Below are positions 55,205-64,000 of a stretch of 64,000 nucleotides of DNA, piece after piece. The notes beneath the pieces are model-generated. The model saw nothing but the letters and a program-made list of their open reading frames with translations, did not search any database and was not told the origin of the DNA. The stretch comes from Cricetomys ansorgei. Its lineage: Eukaryota > Chordata > Mammalia > Rodentia > Nesomyidae. Location: positions 1,786,501-1,850,500 of the forward strand of contig JAMJFZ010001657.1 in assembly GCA_026225945.1 (NCBI GenBank). Direction: 5' to 3'. The position numbers and the translations under genes are program-made. Within the stretch, counting starts at the first letter, position 1. The number at the start of each line of letters is the position of its first letter.

Positions 55205-56065
55205 AAGGAAATGAATTACATTCTTTAAATAAACAAGGCATAGGCGAACAAGGAAGAGCTTTTTGAATTTTAAAAATCTGTGCAGCTGGCAAAAGGATTT
55301 AAAGTGTAGTGGATGGACTGAAGGAGAAAAATGAAAGCATCTCTCTGAGCATACGGAAAAAAAAAGATTTGAAAAGTGAGAGATTTTTCGTTATTATGTA
55401 AGGTCATTTCTCACAAGTAATAAAAGAATTTGTAGGAGCAAGTGATCCATCCCTAAAGTCCAATATCAGATAGATAAGTGTTCTAGAAAGAGAAAGTAAA
55501 GGAAGCAGAACCAACCAATGAAATAACAGAAGAGAACGTGCTAGAACTGAAGGGCCCAAGTGTTTCCAGGTTGGGAGTGAACTGGACACTTTTCAGACAC
55601 TCCTTGAAAATCAAACCATGAAAATACCAAACGAGAATGACATCTGGGCTCAGAAGACAGATCAAATCCTACCCAGGAGGTCGATGACACAAAGGTTCTG
55701 AGCATTAACCCCAAGAGAAGTGTGGCTTTGAGTGTGCAAACGCCATGCCTGCGATATAAGGAATGTGGTAAAACAGAATCTGTTTGAACTAATGGCTAGT
55801 CACCGTCTCCAGTGAACAGCAAAACAGTAACGATCTTAGTAGGTCCGCAGAGAACACAGCTGAGGTTGGTAGTTTGCATATCGGTGAACACATTTGCATG
55901 GTCATAATAATGTACCATTGTGACCAATGTGAAGCTTATGGAATCTACGTGTAGAGAAACCCTGGGGAGATTTAAGGAGGTTAATGAGCGCAGTGTAGCC
56001 ATCATGAAGGGAAGAAGGAAGCACTGCACGATAGAAGACAAGATGACAGTGAGGCTTCTTACAAA
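55205..56065. other. Single-copy stretch
   Basis: No repeat recognised over 860 bp. Short frames have no domain. Confidence 0.4.
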
Positions 56066-56192
56066 AAGAACTCAGCACTCTGGAGGCAGAGGCAGGAGAA
56101 TCTCTGAGTTCAAGTTCAGCCTGGTCTACAGAGGAAGCTCCAGGACCACCAGGGCTACACAGAGAAACCCTGTCTTAAGAAGAAAAAAAAAA
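56066..56192 (+). repeat. B1 SINE, 5'-truncated
   Basis: tcagcactctggaggcagag, gttcagcctggtctacagag, agagaaaccctgtcttaaga. Confidence 0.93.
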
Positions 56193-56202
56193 AGCAAAAA
56201 CA

Positions 56203-56336
56203 ACTCACTGGGTAAAGGTACTTGCCACCAAGACTGATGACCTGAATTTGATCCCTAGGACCCAGTAGAAGGGAGAAATGGACTCCATAGGCTGTCCTAT
56301 GACCTCCACTCTGCTGTAGCACTCTCCCACTCACAG
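56203..56336 (+). repeat. B3A-type SINE
   Basis: aactcactgggtaaaggtac, gactgatgacctgaatttga, gctgtcctatgacctccact. Its 3' end runs into the purine array. Confidence 0.85.
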
Positions 56337-56724
56337 AGAAAGGAAGAAAGAAAGGAAGGAAGGAAGGAAGGAAGGAAGGAAGGAAGGAAGGAAGGAAGGA
56401 AGGGAGGGAGGGAGGAAGGAAGGAAAGAGGGAGGGAGGGAGAGAGGGAGGGAGGAAGGAAGGAAGGAAGGGGAGAGGGAGGGAGGGAGGAAGGGAGGAAG
56501 GAAGGAAGGGAGGGAGGGAGGGAGGAAGGAAGGAAGGAAGGGAGAGAGGGAGGGAGGGAGGGAGGAAGGAAGGAAGGGAGGGAGGGAGGGAGGGAGGAAG
56601 GGAGGAAGGAAGGAAGGAAGGGAGAGAGGGAGGAAGGAAGGAAGGAAAGAGGGAGGGAGGGAGAGAGGGAGGAGGAAGGAAGGAAGGAAAGAGGGAGGGA
56701 GGGAGGGAGAGAGAGAGAGAGAGA
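56337..56724 (+). repeat. GGAA/GGGA purine array 1
   Basis: About 390 bp of uninterrupted purines alternating blocks of GGAA, GGGA and GAGA units. It sits at the 3' tail position of a B3A SINE. The Ser-Leu-Pro-rich minus frame is an artefact. Confidence 0.97.
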
Positions 56725-56751
56725 AACGTCACTTTAAAAACTGTCATTTCG

Positions 56752-56935
56752 TGCTGAGAGATGGCTCAGCAGTTCAGAACACTGACTGCTCTTCCAGAGG
56801 ACCCAGGTTCAATTCCCAGCACCCACATAGCAGTTCATACCTGTCTGTAACTCCTGCTCCAGGGGATCTGACACCCCCACACCAATGCACATGAAATAAG
56901 AATAAATGAATCAATCAATGAATGAACAAAAAAAT
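56752..56935 (+). repeat. B3-type SINE
   Basis: tgctgagagatggctcagca, acccaggttcaattcccagc, ccaggggatctgacaccccc. Confidence 0.93.
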
Positions 56936-57007
56936 TATTTTTAAAACTGTCTTTTAAAAAAAGAAATGAAGTTTGTCATTTAAAGCTATCCAGGTGACAC
57001 CACAGAA

Positions 57008-57137
57008 AACCCAGTAGGGGGACACTTGCCAGTAATCCCAGCCATCAGGAGATAGAGGCAGGAAGATTAAAAGTTCAAGGTCATCCCCAGCAACAAAGTT
57101 GGAGGGCAGCCTGGGCTATAGGAGACCCTATCTCAAA
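57008..57137 (+). repeat. B1-like SINE, diverged
   Basis: gacacttgccagtaatccca, gatagaggcaggaagattaa, ggcagcctgggctataggag. Confidence 0.75.
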
Positions 57138-57176
57138 TAAAAAAAGAAGTAAGGGGAGGGAAGAAAGAGGGGGAAA

Positions 57177-57322
57177 GCTGGGTAGTGGTGGCACACGCCT
57201 TTAATCCCAGAACTTGGGAGGCAGAGGCAGGTGGATTTCTGTGAGTTGGAAGCTAGCCTGGTCTCCAAATGAGTTCCAGGAAAGCCAGGGCTATTACACA
57301 GAGAAATTTTGTCTTGAAAAGC
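57177..57322 (+). repeat. B1 SINE
   Basis: gctgggtagtggtggcacac/gcctttaatcccag is near consensus. Confidence 0.95.
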
Positions 57323-57772
57323 TGAAGAAAAAGGGAGAGGGATCTTAATGGATCTTAGTGTCAGAAGGAGCCTCAGCAACAGACTTGGGACCCAGCGAGA
57401 AGCAGACTGTTCCTATCCTTTGCGATTATGCAGTCAAGACCTAATTTTGCTATCTGTCTGTTTTCACCTGCATCCAGGTGACTTGAAGCAATAAATCAGT
57501 AAGTATTTTTCTGCTGTTCACCCTGAGTCTAGCCATGGGCCTTACGAGGTTCACAGCAGAGCAGCCCTTTGCCTCTGGAGTTCCTACCAATGCCTTGGAA
57601 AACTGAGATGAACTTAAGGTAAACTGACAGTGAGTTGACCTGAGGTAGCAGAGACCATTTTTCCTTCTGTCTATATTCCCCTTGACTGGGGGTGGGGGTT
57701 GACTTCTCATAATTCCAGAGACTGAAAAATCCAAGATCATCTGATCTGGTATCTGGTGATGGAATTTGGTGA
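57323..57772. other. Single-copy stretch
   Basis: Nothing recognised. gtatctggtgatggaattt followed by ggtgatggaagg shows a short direct repeat that leads into array 2. Confidence 0.35.
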
Positions 57773-58203
57773 TGGAAGGAAGGAAGGAAGGAAGGAAGGA
57801 AGGAAGGAAGGAAGGAAGGAAGGAAGGAAGGAAGGAAGGAAGGAAGGAAGGAAGGGAGGGAGGGGGAGGGAGGGAGGAAGGAAGAAGGAAGGAGGGGAGG
57901 AAGGAGGAGGGAGGGGGAGGAAAGGAAGGAAAAGGAAGGAAGGAAGGAAGGAAGGAAGGAAGGAGGGAGGGAGGGAGGGAGGGAGGGAAGGAAGGAAGGA
58001 AGGAGGAAGGAAGGAGGGAGGGAGGGAGGGAGGGAGGAAGGGGAAGGAAGGAAGGAAGGAAGGAAGGAAGGAAGGAAGGAAGGAAGGAAGGGAGGGAGGG
58101 AGGGAGGGAGGGAGGGAGGGAGAAAGGAGGAAGGAAGGAAGGAAGGAAGGAAGGAAGGAAGGAAGGAAGGAAGGAAGGAAGGAAGGAAGGGAGGGAGAAA
58201 GGG
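57773..58203 (+). repeat. GGAA/GGGA purine array 2
   Basis: About 430 bp of purine-only DNA: a long GGAA block, a mixed middle, further GGAA and GGGA blocks and a final GGAA block. No SINE body abuts it. Plus frames of Lys-Glu-Gly-Arg and minus frames of Leu-Pro-Ser are artefacts. Confidence 0.97.
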
Positions 58204-58319
58204 CAAGGGAAAGGGTGACCAAGCCTGCTTGTTGTGAGTACACCATTAGCCCACAGCAATAGTACTTAGCTAAGAAACTGATGGGCACAGAAAAAGCTAT
58301 CCTGTGTATACAACTATAT

Positions 58320-58912
58320 ATATACTCATCTGTGTGTACACATGTGCATATGTGTATGTTGGCACAAGTGAATAAGTCTCCATATATCTGCAGAAACCAG
58401 AGGTAGATGTTAAGTGTCTTTCTTAATTGTTACTATGTTTTGGATGTGTGTAGTTTTATTTTATATGTTTGGATGTTTCGCTCATACATATCTGTGTACC
58501 ACGTATATGAGGACTTGCAGAGGCCAGAAGAGGGATCAGATCCTCTGTAACTGGGGTGACAGTCTGTATACTTCTCTGTGGGTGCTGGGAACTGAACCTC
58601 AGTACTCTGCAAGAGCAACAAGTGCTCTTAACTGCTGAACCATCTCTCCAACCCCTCCTCGATTGTTCGCTACCTTATTTTTAAGATAGGGTCTCTCAGT
58701 AAACCTGAAAGTCACCAATTTGGCTAGACTGGCTGGCCAGAGACCCCTTGGCGGGGGGGGGGGGGTCCTCTTGTCTCCATTTCCCCAGAGCTGAAATTAT
58801 AGACACACTGCCATGCCAGCTTTTCGTATGGGCCCATGTGATCTGAACTCAGGCTCTCATGCCTGGGCGGCAAGCACTTTGATCACCTGAACCATCTCCT
58901 TGGCTCCCAAGT
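58320..58912 (-). repeat. B4/RSINE-type composite SINE, split by a B2
   Basis: 58320-58429 (gaaaccagaggtagatgtta/agtgtctttctt) and 58658-58912 (aagatagggtctctcagtaa, cagagctgaaattatagaca, aactcaggctctcatgcct) are the two halves of one antisense element. A G14 run lies at 58753-58766. Confidence 0.8.
58430..58657 (-). repeat. B2/B3 SINE nested in the composite SINE
   Basis: ggccagaagagggatcagat, gggtgctgggaactgaacct, gctgaaccatctctccaacc. Imperfect duplications (attgttactatg left, attgttcgctac right) flank it. Confidence 0.85.
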
Positions 58913-59810
58913 CTTAGTATCTTCTTGGTCCAACCATCTTCTTCCTTGACCCTATTCATAAATTCTCAGTCCTTGAGGATGGATAGCTGCCATTGTATGA
59001 CCTGCAGGACACCTATTGTCTATAACCAAACCCTCTGTAGTAATAGGAACAGATCCTAGCACAGCTGTGAGTGACAGGACCTGAGATCTCCTCCAGACTG
59101 TTAATCAGAATGACTTCAGGCGAGGCACTCAGAGTGTGCTGGGAGAGGGTTCCCCATAGCCCCTAACTCCATGCTGGCCAAGACTCTGCGATCCACCATA
59201 ACTGAGGCCTTGGGAATATGGCCTTCCCTCCCATCACCTGTGTATAGCCCTTTTATGGGCCTACTTTGTGGGGGGAAACAGCTAACTTACCAGGGAAAAC
59301 AGGATCAATAAACAGCATCACTCTATGTATTTCAAGTTCAAACATCCCCAATTTGTAACTGGACTGATTTCAAAGGCAGCTCTAGAGGATACTCCCACAA
59401 GGCTTTGCACAATCTGAATAAGTCCACCCAACTCATGCCCAGTCATTTCCTAATCCTTTCCCAAAATGTCTCTGGCCCAGCACAAAACTTAACAAGTCCT
59501 TGCAAGACTCCCTCAGCACTCGAAAGCCCTCCACTCTGCACGGCCTATTTCATGGTCTCTTGCCTACTTCTGCCAACCCTCATCACTGGTTTCTGTTTTT
59601 CCTATTTAGTAAGAAAGACTGAGCTTAAGGGTCCTTCTTCAGTGATCAGGGAGGCCTCTCATTCTATCCGCCGGAAGGACGCATCAGCTGTCTGTGCCTG
59701 AGGGCAGGTCCCAATCCACTGACAGCTTCAAGTCCAAGGATGCAAAATGGGAGCTCAGCTGCCTCCTCTGAGCCTGGTAGGGAGAGGAAGTGGGTACAGG
59801 TGAACATCAT
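58913..59810. other. Single-copy stretch
   Basis: No repeat recognised over 900 bp. The 98-codon plus frame 59405-59701 has no domain. Confidence 0.4.
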
Positions 59811-60180
59811 TTTGGACACTTTTCTCGGTGCTATGACAAATGTCTGACAAAAGCAACCTAAGGAAGAAAAGGTTAATTTTTCGTCTCACAATTTGAGTGC
59901 ACAGTTTATCATGGCCCGGAAGGTGTGGCATCAGGAACCAAAGGTAGCCAGTCACATTGTGTCCACAGTTGGGAAGCAGAGCTCGTCAATGCTGGTGCTC
60001 CGCTTGCGTTCTCTTTCTTGTTCAGTCTGGGAGCCCAGCCTATGAGATGGTGCCGTCCATTTCATGGCGAGACTTTTCCTCCTGAGTTAAACCTCTCCCT
60101 TTGCAGACAGGCCTTGACAAGGTGTGTCTCCTAGATGATTCTAAATCCAATCACTTGACCATGACGATTAACCATCTCAA
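59811..60180 (-). mobile_element. MTE-like MaLR LTR
   Basis: gctatgacaaatgtctgaca/aaagcaacc, cacattgtgtccacagttgg, gtgtgtctcctagatgattc and gacgattaaccatctca form a nearly complete antisense LTR. Confidence 0.85.
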
Positions 60181-60247
60181 AGGTATTGGCCCCAACGAGG
60201 ACAGAAGACTGAAAATCAACTAATATCAATGTTCAAGTCACTGATTT

Positions 60248-60385
60248 AAGTCAGGCATAGTGGTTCATGCCTATAGTTCCGGCATTCAAGATACTGAAGC
60301 AGGAGGAACACCACAAGTTCAAGGGTAATCTGGACTGCAGAATGAATTTGAAGCCAGTCTTAGCTATAGAATGAATCCCTCTGTC
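60248..60385 (+). repeat. B1 SINE
   Basis: aagtcaggcatagtggttca/tgcc and acaagttcaagggtaatctg; diverged. Confidence 0.8.
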
Positions 60386-60425
60386 CAAATAAATACGCAT
60401 AAAAGAGAGGGAGGAAGGGGAGTGT

Positions 60426-60747
60426 GTATTAGTTACTTTCCTGTTCTTCGATAAACCCCATGACCAAGACAACTTACAGAAAGAAGTTACTTGAGCTTAC
60501 AGTTCCAGAGGGTTCGAGTCTATGATGGCAAAGCAAAGGTGTGCTCACATCTTGAACCACAAGCACAAAGTAGACAGAATGAACTAGAAATGGTGTGACT
60601 ATTTAAACTCTCAAAGCTCCACCTCCAGTGACATACCTCCTCCAACAAGGCCACACCTCCTAAGCCTTCCCAAACAACAATACCAACTCAGGACCAAGTA
60701 TTCCAATGCCCAAGGCTATGGGGACTATCTCATTCAAACCTCCACAG
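60426..60747 (-). mobile_element. ORR1/MaLR-type LTR
   Basis: tgtattagttactttcctgt, cttacagttccagagggttc, cctccaacaaggccacacct/cctaagcc and ctcattcaaacctccaca. GA-rich DNA follows at 60748-60803. Confidence 0.85.
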
Positions 60748-60803
60748 AGGGAGAGGAAGAAACAAATGGAGAGAGGGAGGGAGAAGGAAAAAGAAAGAAA
60801 GTG

Positions 60804-62539
60804 CTGATGTGGATTCCAAAAACCCAGAGAATGCTGTCTGTCCCTCTCCTAAAACACTCTTCTGTCTATCGAGGGAGACAGTTACATGAGACAGAGCTGG
60901 TGATTTGTATAGAGCCACCCTTTAAAAAAAAAGCCTAATGGAGTGCACCAAGACAGTTCCAAGGAAGAAGCCATTGATTACGTCTGGGGGTGGGGTTTGG
61001 AAACAAGATAAATATTAAAGGGTAAATAAGATTTGAAGGCTGTTGAGATGTTCAGTTGTACTGAATAGTGGTAATAAGATCTGACATCTTTATCAAGCAT
61101 GGTGGTTTATGGTCTCCTGTATCCCACGTGGTGCCCTGGATCCATATCTGCTCATTAACACTGTATTGAAATAGTAACTGAGCCAGTGTGCAAGGCACAG
61201 TTATGGCTTCAGCGCTGGAAAGACCAGAGCACTGGGCTTCCAAGAGCTCGCTCTCTGCGAAGACAAAAGAGTGAACATAAGACAAGATAGTAAGGTATGG
61301 GTCCCACAGCAGAGCACCAGCTGCCTGAGGTCCAAAGGGAGTGCGGAACTCTACCCAGGGTTGAGGGAGGACAGAAGAACTGAAGACAGAATTAATCAGT
61401 GCTAGAGATGACTGGGACAAGCTGGGATATGGCGAGAAGGGAAGGTGCAAAGAAGATTCTGGAACAATACAAGCAAAGGCGGAATATAAGCATGGTCAGA
61501 AATAATACCAGGAGACATGAAGGATGAAGCAGACCCAGGAGTCTGTGCGATGCTGGGACACAAAGGCCCAGTGGGGTGGACACCAGCATTACTTGTAGCC
61601 TTTCCTCAAATTTCACAAGGTCCTACCTATCCACCCCCACATTCCCACATTCTCATGCCCACAGGAGTTGGAGCTAAAGTTAGGGCCAAAGATTCACAAT
61701 CTCCTTTTGAAAATAAAGAAATCTGAGAATTCTCCTACATAATTTTGATTGCTTACCTGCATGCCCTGTCTCTCCCAGGTTAGCATGAATCCCCTGTGCT
61801 AGATTGACCTGATTTTTTTTAGTGTTCCTCTATCACCCCTAATTAAGGATATGGCTCTGTTTTTAATTCCTGGCTTCCATCTGGTTAGCATTAACAACGG
61901 GGAGCCCAAGGCTGTGCACACCTGCAGACTGAAGCTTTAGAATCTGTCCTCTACTCCTCATGCCCCCTTGGTAGTAGTTGGATGGCTTCTCAGAACTCTG
62001 CTGGGCCTGCCGACCCTGGCCCTGACAAATCTTCATCTGTGATATCTACCTGAGCCTTGTTTAAACCTACATGTGTCAGTACACACCTGACTCAAGAGCC
62101 TGGAGTCAAATTCTTCTCATCCCTGGTCCTGGTCAAGCCATTGCTGCACTGGTCCCAGCGCAGCAGACTCCAGTGACTACAGATGAATGAGTCTTTCCAG
62201 AGGAATCATGGGAGCTTTCTTCTCAAACAAAAGAATTAGACTATGTGCTGGCATTGAGAACATACCAAGCCACAGAGTAAATAGAACCTGAAATGCAAGA
62301 AGCATGATGTGGGTACCATGTGGGGTATGTGAGACGGGTTGTGGAACACAGGCTTAGAAACTAGAGTGAAGCAAATCCCATAAGAGCCTTATTCACATAA
62401 GACTCTTCCATGGAATATAAAACATTCCGCCTCTGATAGCTCTGTGAGTATCAGTCAGTCTTCTCATCTCTACATTATCAGGCTTCTGCATTCCTAGAAA
62501 ATTTCTCAAAATTAAAAAGCACCACTTAAAAATTAAATT
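60804..62539. other. Repeat-poor stretch
   Basis: About 1.7 kb without a recognised SINE or LTR. The 132-codon minus frame 61450..61052 has no domain I recognise and no splice context I can support. Confidence 0.45.
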
Positions 62540-62855
62540 AAGCCTGGGAGATGGCTCAGTTGGTAAAGAACTTGCCAGACAACCATGAGGGTCTGAGTTC
62601 AGATCCTCAGCGTGCACATAAAAGCTAGGTGTGGCAACATGCCCGTGATCCCAGTGCTAGGGGGGTAGAGACAGGTAGATCCTTGCAGCACGCTGCCGAT
62701 CTAGCCAATCGGTGAGCTCCAGGTTCAGAAAGAGACCCTGCCTCAAAAAACTAAAGTGGAGAGTGACTGGGATACTTAGCTAGTGACAACCTCTCAACTC
62801 CACACTTGCAAGCACGTCCACACGCATACAGCTCACACTCTCACACACAATGCGT
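62540..62855 (+). repeat. B4/RSINE-type composite SINE, near full length
   Basis: cctgggagatggctcagttg, gagggtctgagttcagatcc, aaaagctaggtgtggcaaca, gtgagctccaggttcagaaa/gagaccctgcctc, tggagagtgactgggatac. Confidence 0.9.
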
Positions 62856-63945
62856 CCAACAACTGGGACTCCGGGTTCCGAGTGAACTACCTCATACAAC
62901 TCCAATAGTCAAGGAATTTGTATTTAAGATGTATTCGAATACTGATGTGGGGAGGATGCAGTGGGCGAGTAGAAGGGTTATATTAACTCAGGAGACCTTT
63001 GATTGCCAGAACATGCCACCAAAATGGAAAAAAATTTAAAGAAAACTGATTCCTCTGTGTAACTGAGGATCCAGCGATGGAGTAAAATTGACTCAACATG
63101 TCCAGACCTCCCCCATGTGCCATCTCATTCAACACAAGCAAGAGGTTTTCCTTCCTAGGTCATCAGACCGTTGAGAGCATCCTGAGACAGCCACAGAGAT
63201 AAGTGAAGGCCACACACTGATAAGACCTCTCAGCAAATCTCTGTGGCGAGAAAGTTACCTTGATTCCCCTTAACTAATCAGGACCCGCCACTTGGGCAAT
63301 GGGTAGAGTGTATTTAGTTCCAACTTCAAAATAACATCCTTAAGCAAAAATCTGGTGATACCGTGAGCAACAGAAGGGAGGGATGGAGACTGGGTAAACA
63401 GAGAACCTTTGTCCCTAACAGAGAATGAGAGAGCGGGCCACAGGAAAGCCCCAGCTCTGATAACAGCACAGAGTTGACACCCAGAGACCCGCATTCAAGA
63501 GAAAAAGCAGGACTTCGGAGAAGGGTGGAGAGTGCAGATGGGCACAGCACATCCACTGTTGGGTTTGAAGTGACTAGACATATGCATTGATGGTTGGTGA
63601 TAAGTTTGGGATCTTTCCGGTAACCCCCACACAAGTGAAACCACAACTAATTGGTCCCCCGGTTTTTCACAACCATGCCGCATCTCTTTAGAGCTCTGAA
63701 ACACTGCATGGTTATTGATTAGCCATTAGTGATTCCCTCTGTCCCCGAATGTGTGTTTCCTCTTCCTGTTTAGGATAGCAGCCTCCGAATGACTGGAAAT
63801 GGGGCTGAGCAGGTGCAGAATAGGAAGACAAAACATTCTTCTTAATGTGAGAAATTAATTTGTGGCTCTAATTGCTTCAAACTCCAAATGAAAAAAAAAA
63901 TCTATTCCCCCAGCATTCAAAACACAACACAAGGCTTTATCTGAA

Positions 63946-63950
<5 letters not shown>
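62856..63950. other. Single-copy stretch, conserved-element candidate at its end
   Basis: No repeat recognised. 63690-63890 contains ttaatttgtggctctaattg and similar ATTA-type motifs. Minus frames at 63270-63704 have no domain. Confidence 0.4.

Positions 63951-63990
<40 letters not shown>
63951..63990 (+). repeat. (CA)n microsatellite
   Basis: About 19-20 CA units near the window end. Confidence 0.97.
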
Positions 63991-63992
<2 letters not shown>

Positions 63993-64000
63993 ATCTATCG

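Noticed and set aside
56331..58288. Leu-Pro-Ser and Lys-Glu-Gly-Arg repeat proteins up to 269 residues
   Set aside because: They are translations of GGAA/GGGA arrays and start or end in unrelated DNA.
61052..61450. 132-codon minus frame as a candidate gene
   Set aside because: No domain, promoter or splice evidence; length is compatible with chance.
1..64000. miR-124-1 precursor, which I expected might lie upstream of Msra
   Set aside because: I looked for the mature miR-124 core (aaggcacgcggtgaatgcc) on both strands and did not find it.

Overview
The window is nuclear DNA from a rodent. It is AT-rich, has no dense coding, and carries many B1, B2/B3, ID and B4-type SINEs, MT- and ORR1-type MaLR LTRs, Lx-type LINE-1 3' ends and an IAP-like solo LTR. 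These repeat families together indicate a muroid rodent. The only recognisable protein-coding exon resembles Msra exon 1 but differs at several residues from the mouse and rat proteins as I remember them. That makes a relative such as a hamster, deer mouse or vole more likely than Mus or Rattus. The species call is inference.

Layout. At the left end a CpG island (about 545-1040) holds Msra exon 1 on the minus strand (840..705). Positions 1-704 are therefore the start of intron 1, and everything right of about 1.1 kb lies upstream of the gene. The rest is intergenic: short single-copy stretches between layers of transposons of different ages. About 8.04-9.96 kb is the 3' part of an old minus-strand ERV with a CpG-rich IAP-like solo LTR inserted into it. 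About 20.97-21.74 kb is an MT LTR inside an ORR1 LTR. About 39.05-39.72 kb is a MaLR LTR cut by a B1 whose tail has become a GGAA array. About 43.1-43.8 kb is a compound tetranucleotide array with a 33-bp higher-order unit. About 52.8-53.7 kb is an ancient L1 3' end split by a DNA-transposon-like segment. About 56.3-58.2 kb holds two long purine-only GGAA/GGGA arrays. Candidate conserved noncoding elements lie in repeat-free DNA near 12.5-13.0, 27.75-28.2, 29.15-29.47, 33.8-34.7, 46.3-46.7 and 63.7-63.9 kb.

How it works together. There is one gene start and a long flank, not a multi-gene system. The exon carries two in-frame methionines, the known basis for a mitochondrial and a cytosolic, N-myristoylated MsrA. 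The flank may hold regulatory elements for Msra or its neighbours; this cannot be shown from one sequence. The long ORFs inside microsatellites are low-complexity artefacts. I found no CRISPR array, tRNA gene, recognisable microRNA, bacterial-type system or intact transposon. I see no convincing undescribed biological system; the most informative items are the nested insertions with exact target-site duplications, the unusual tandem arrays, and the repeat-free islands.
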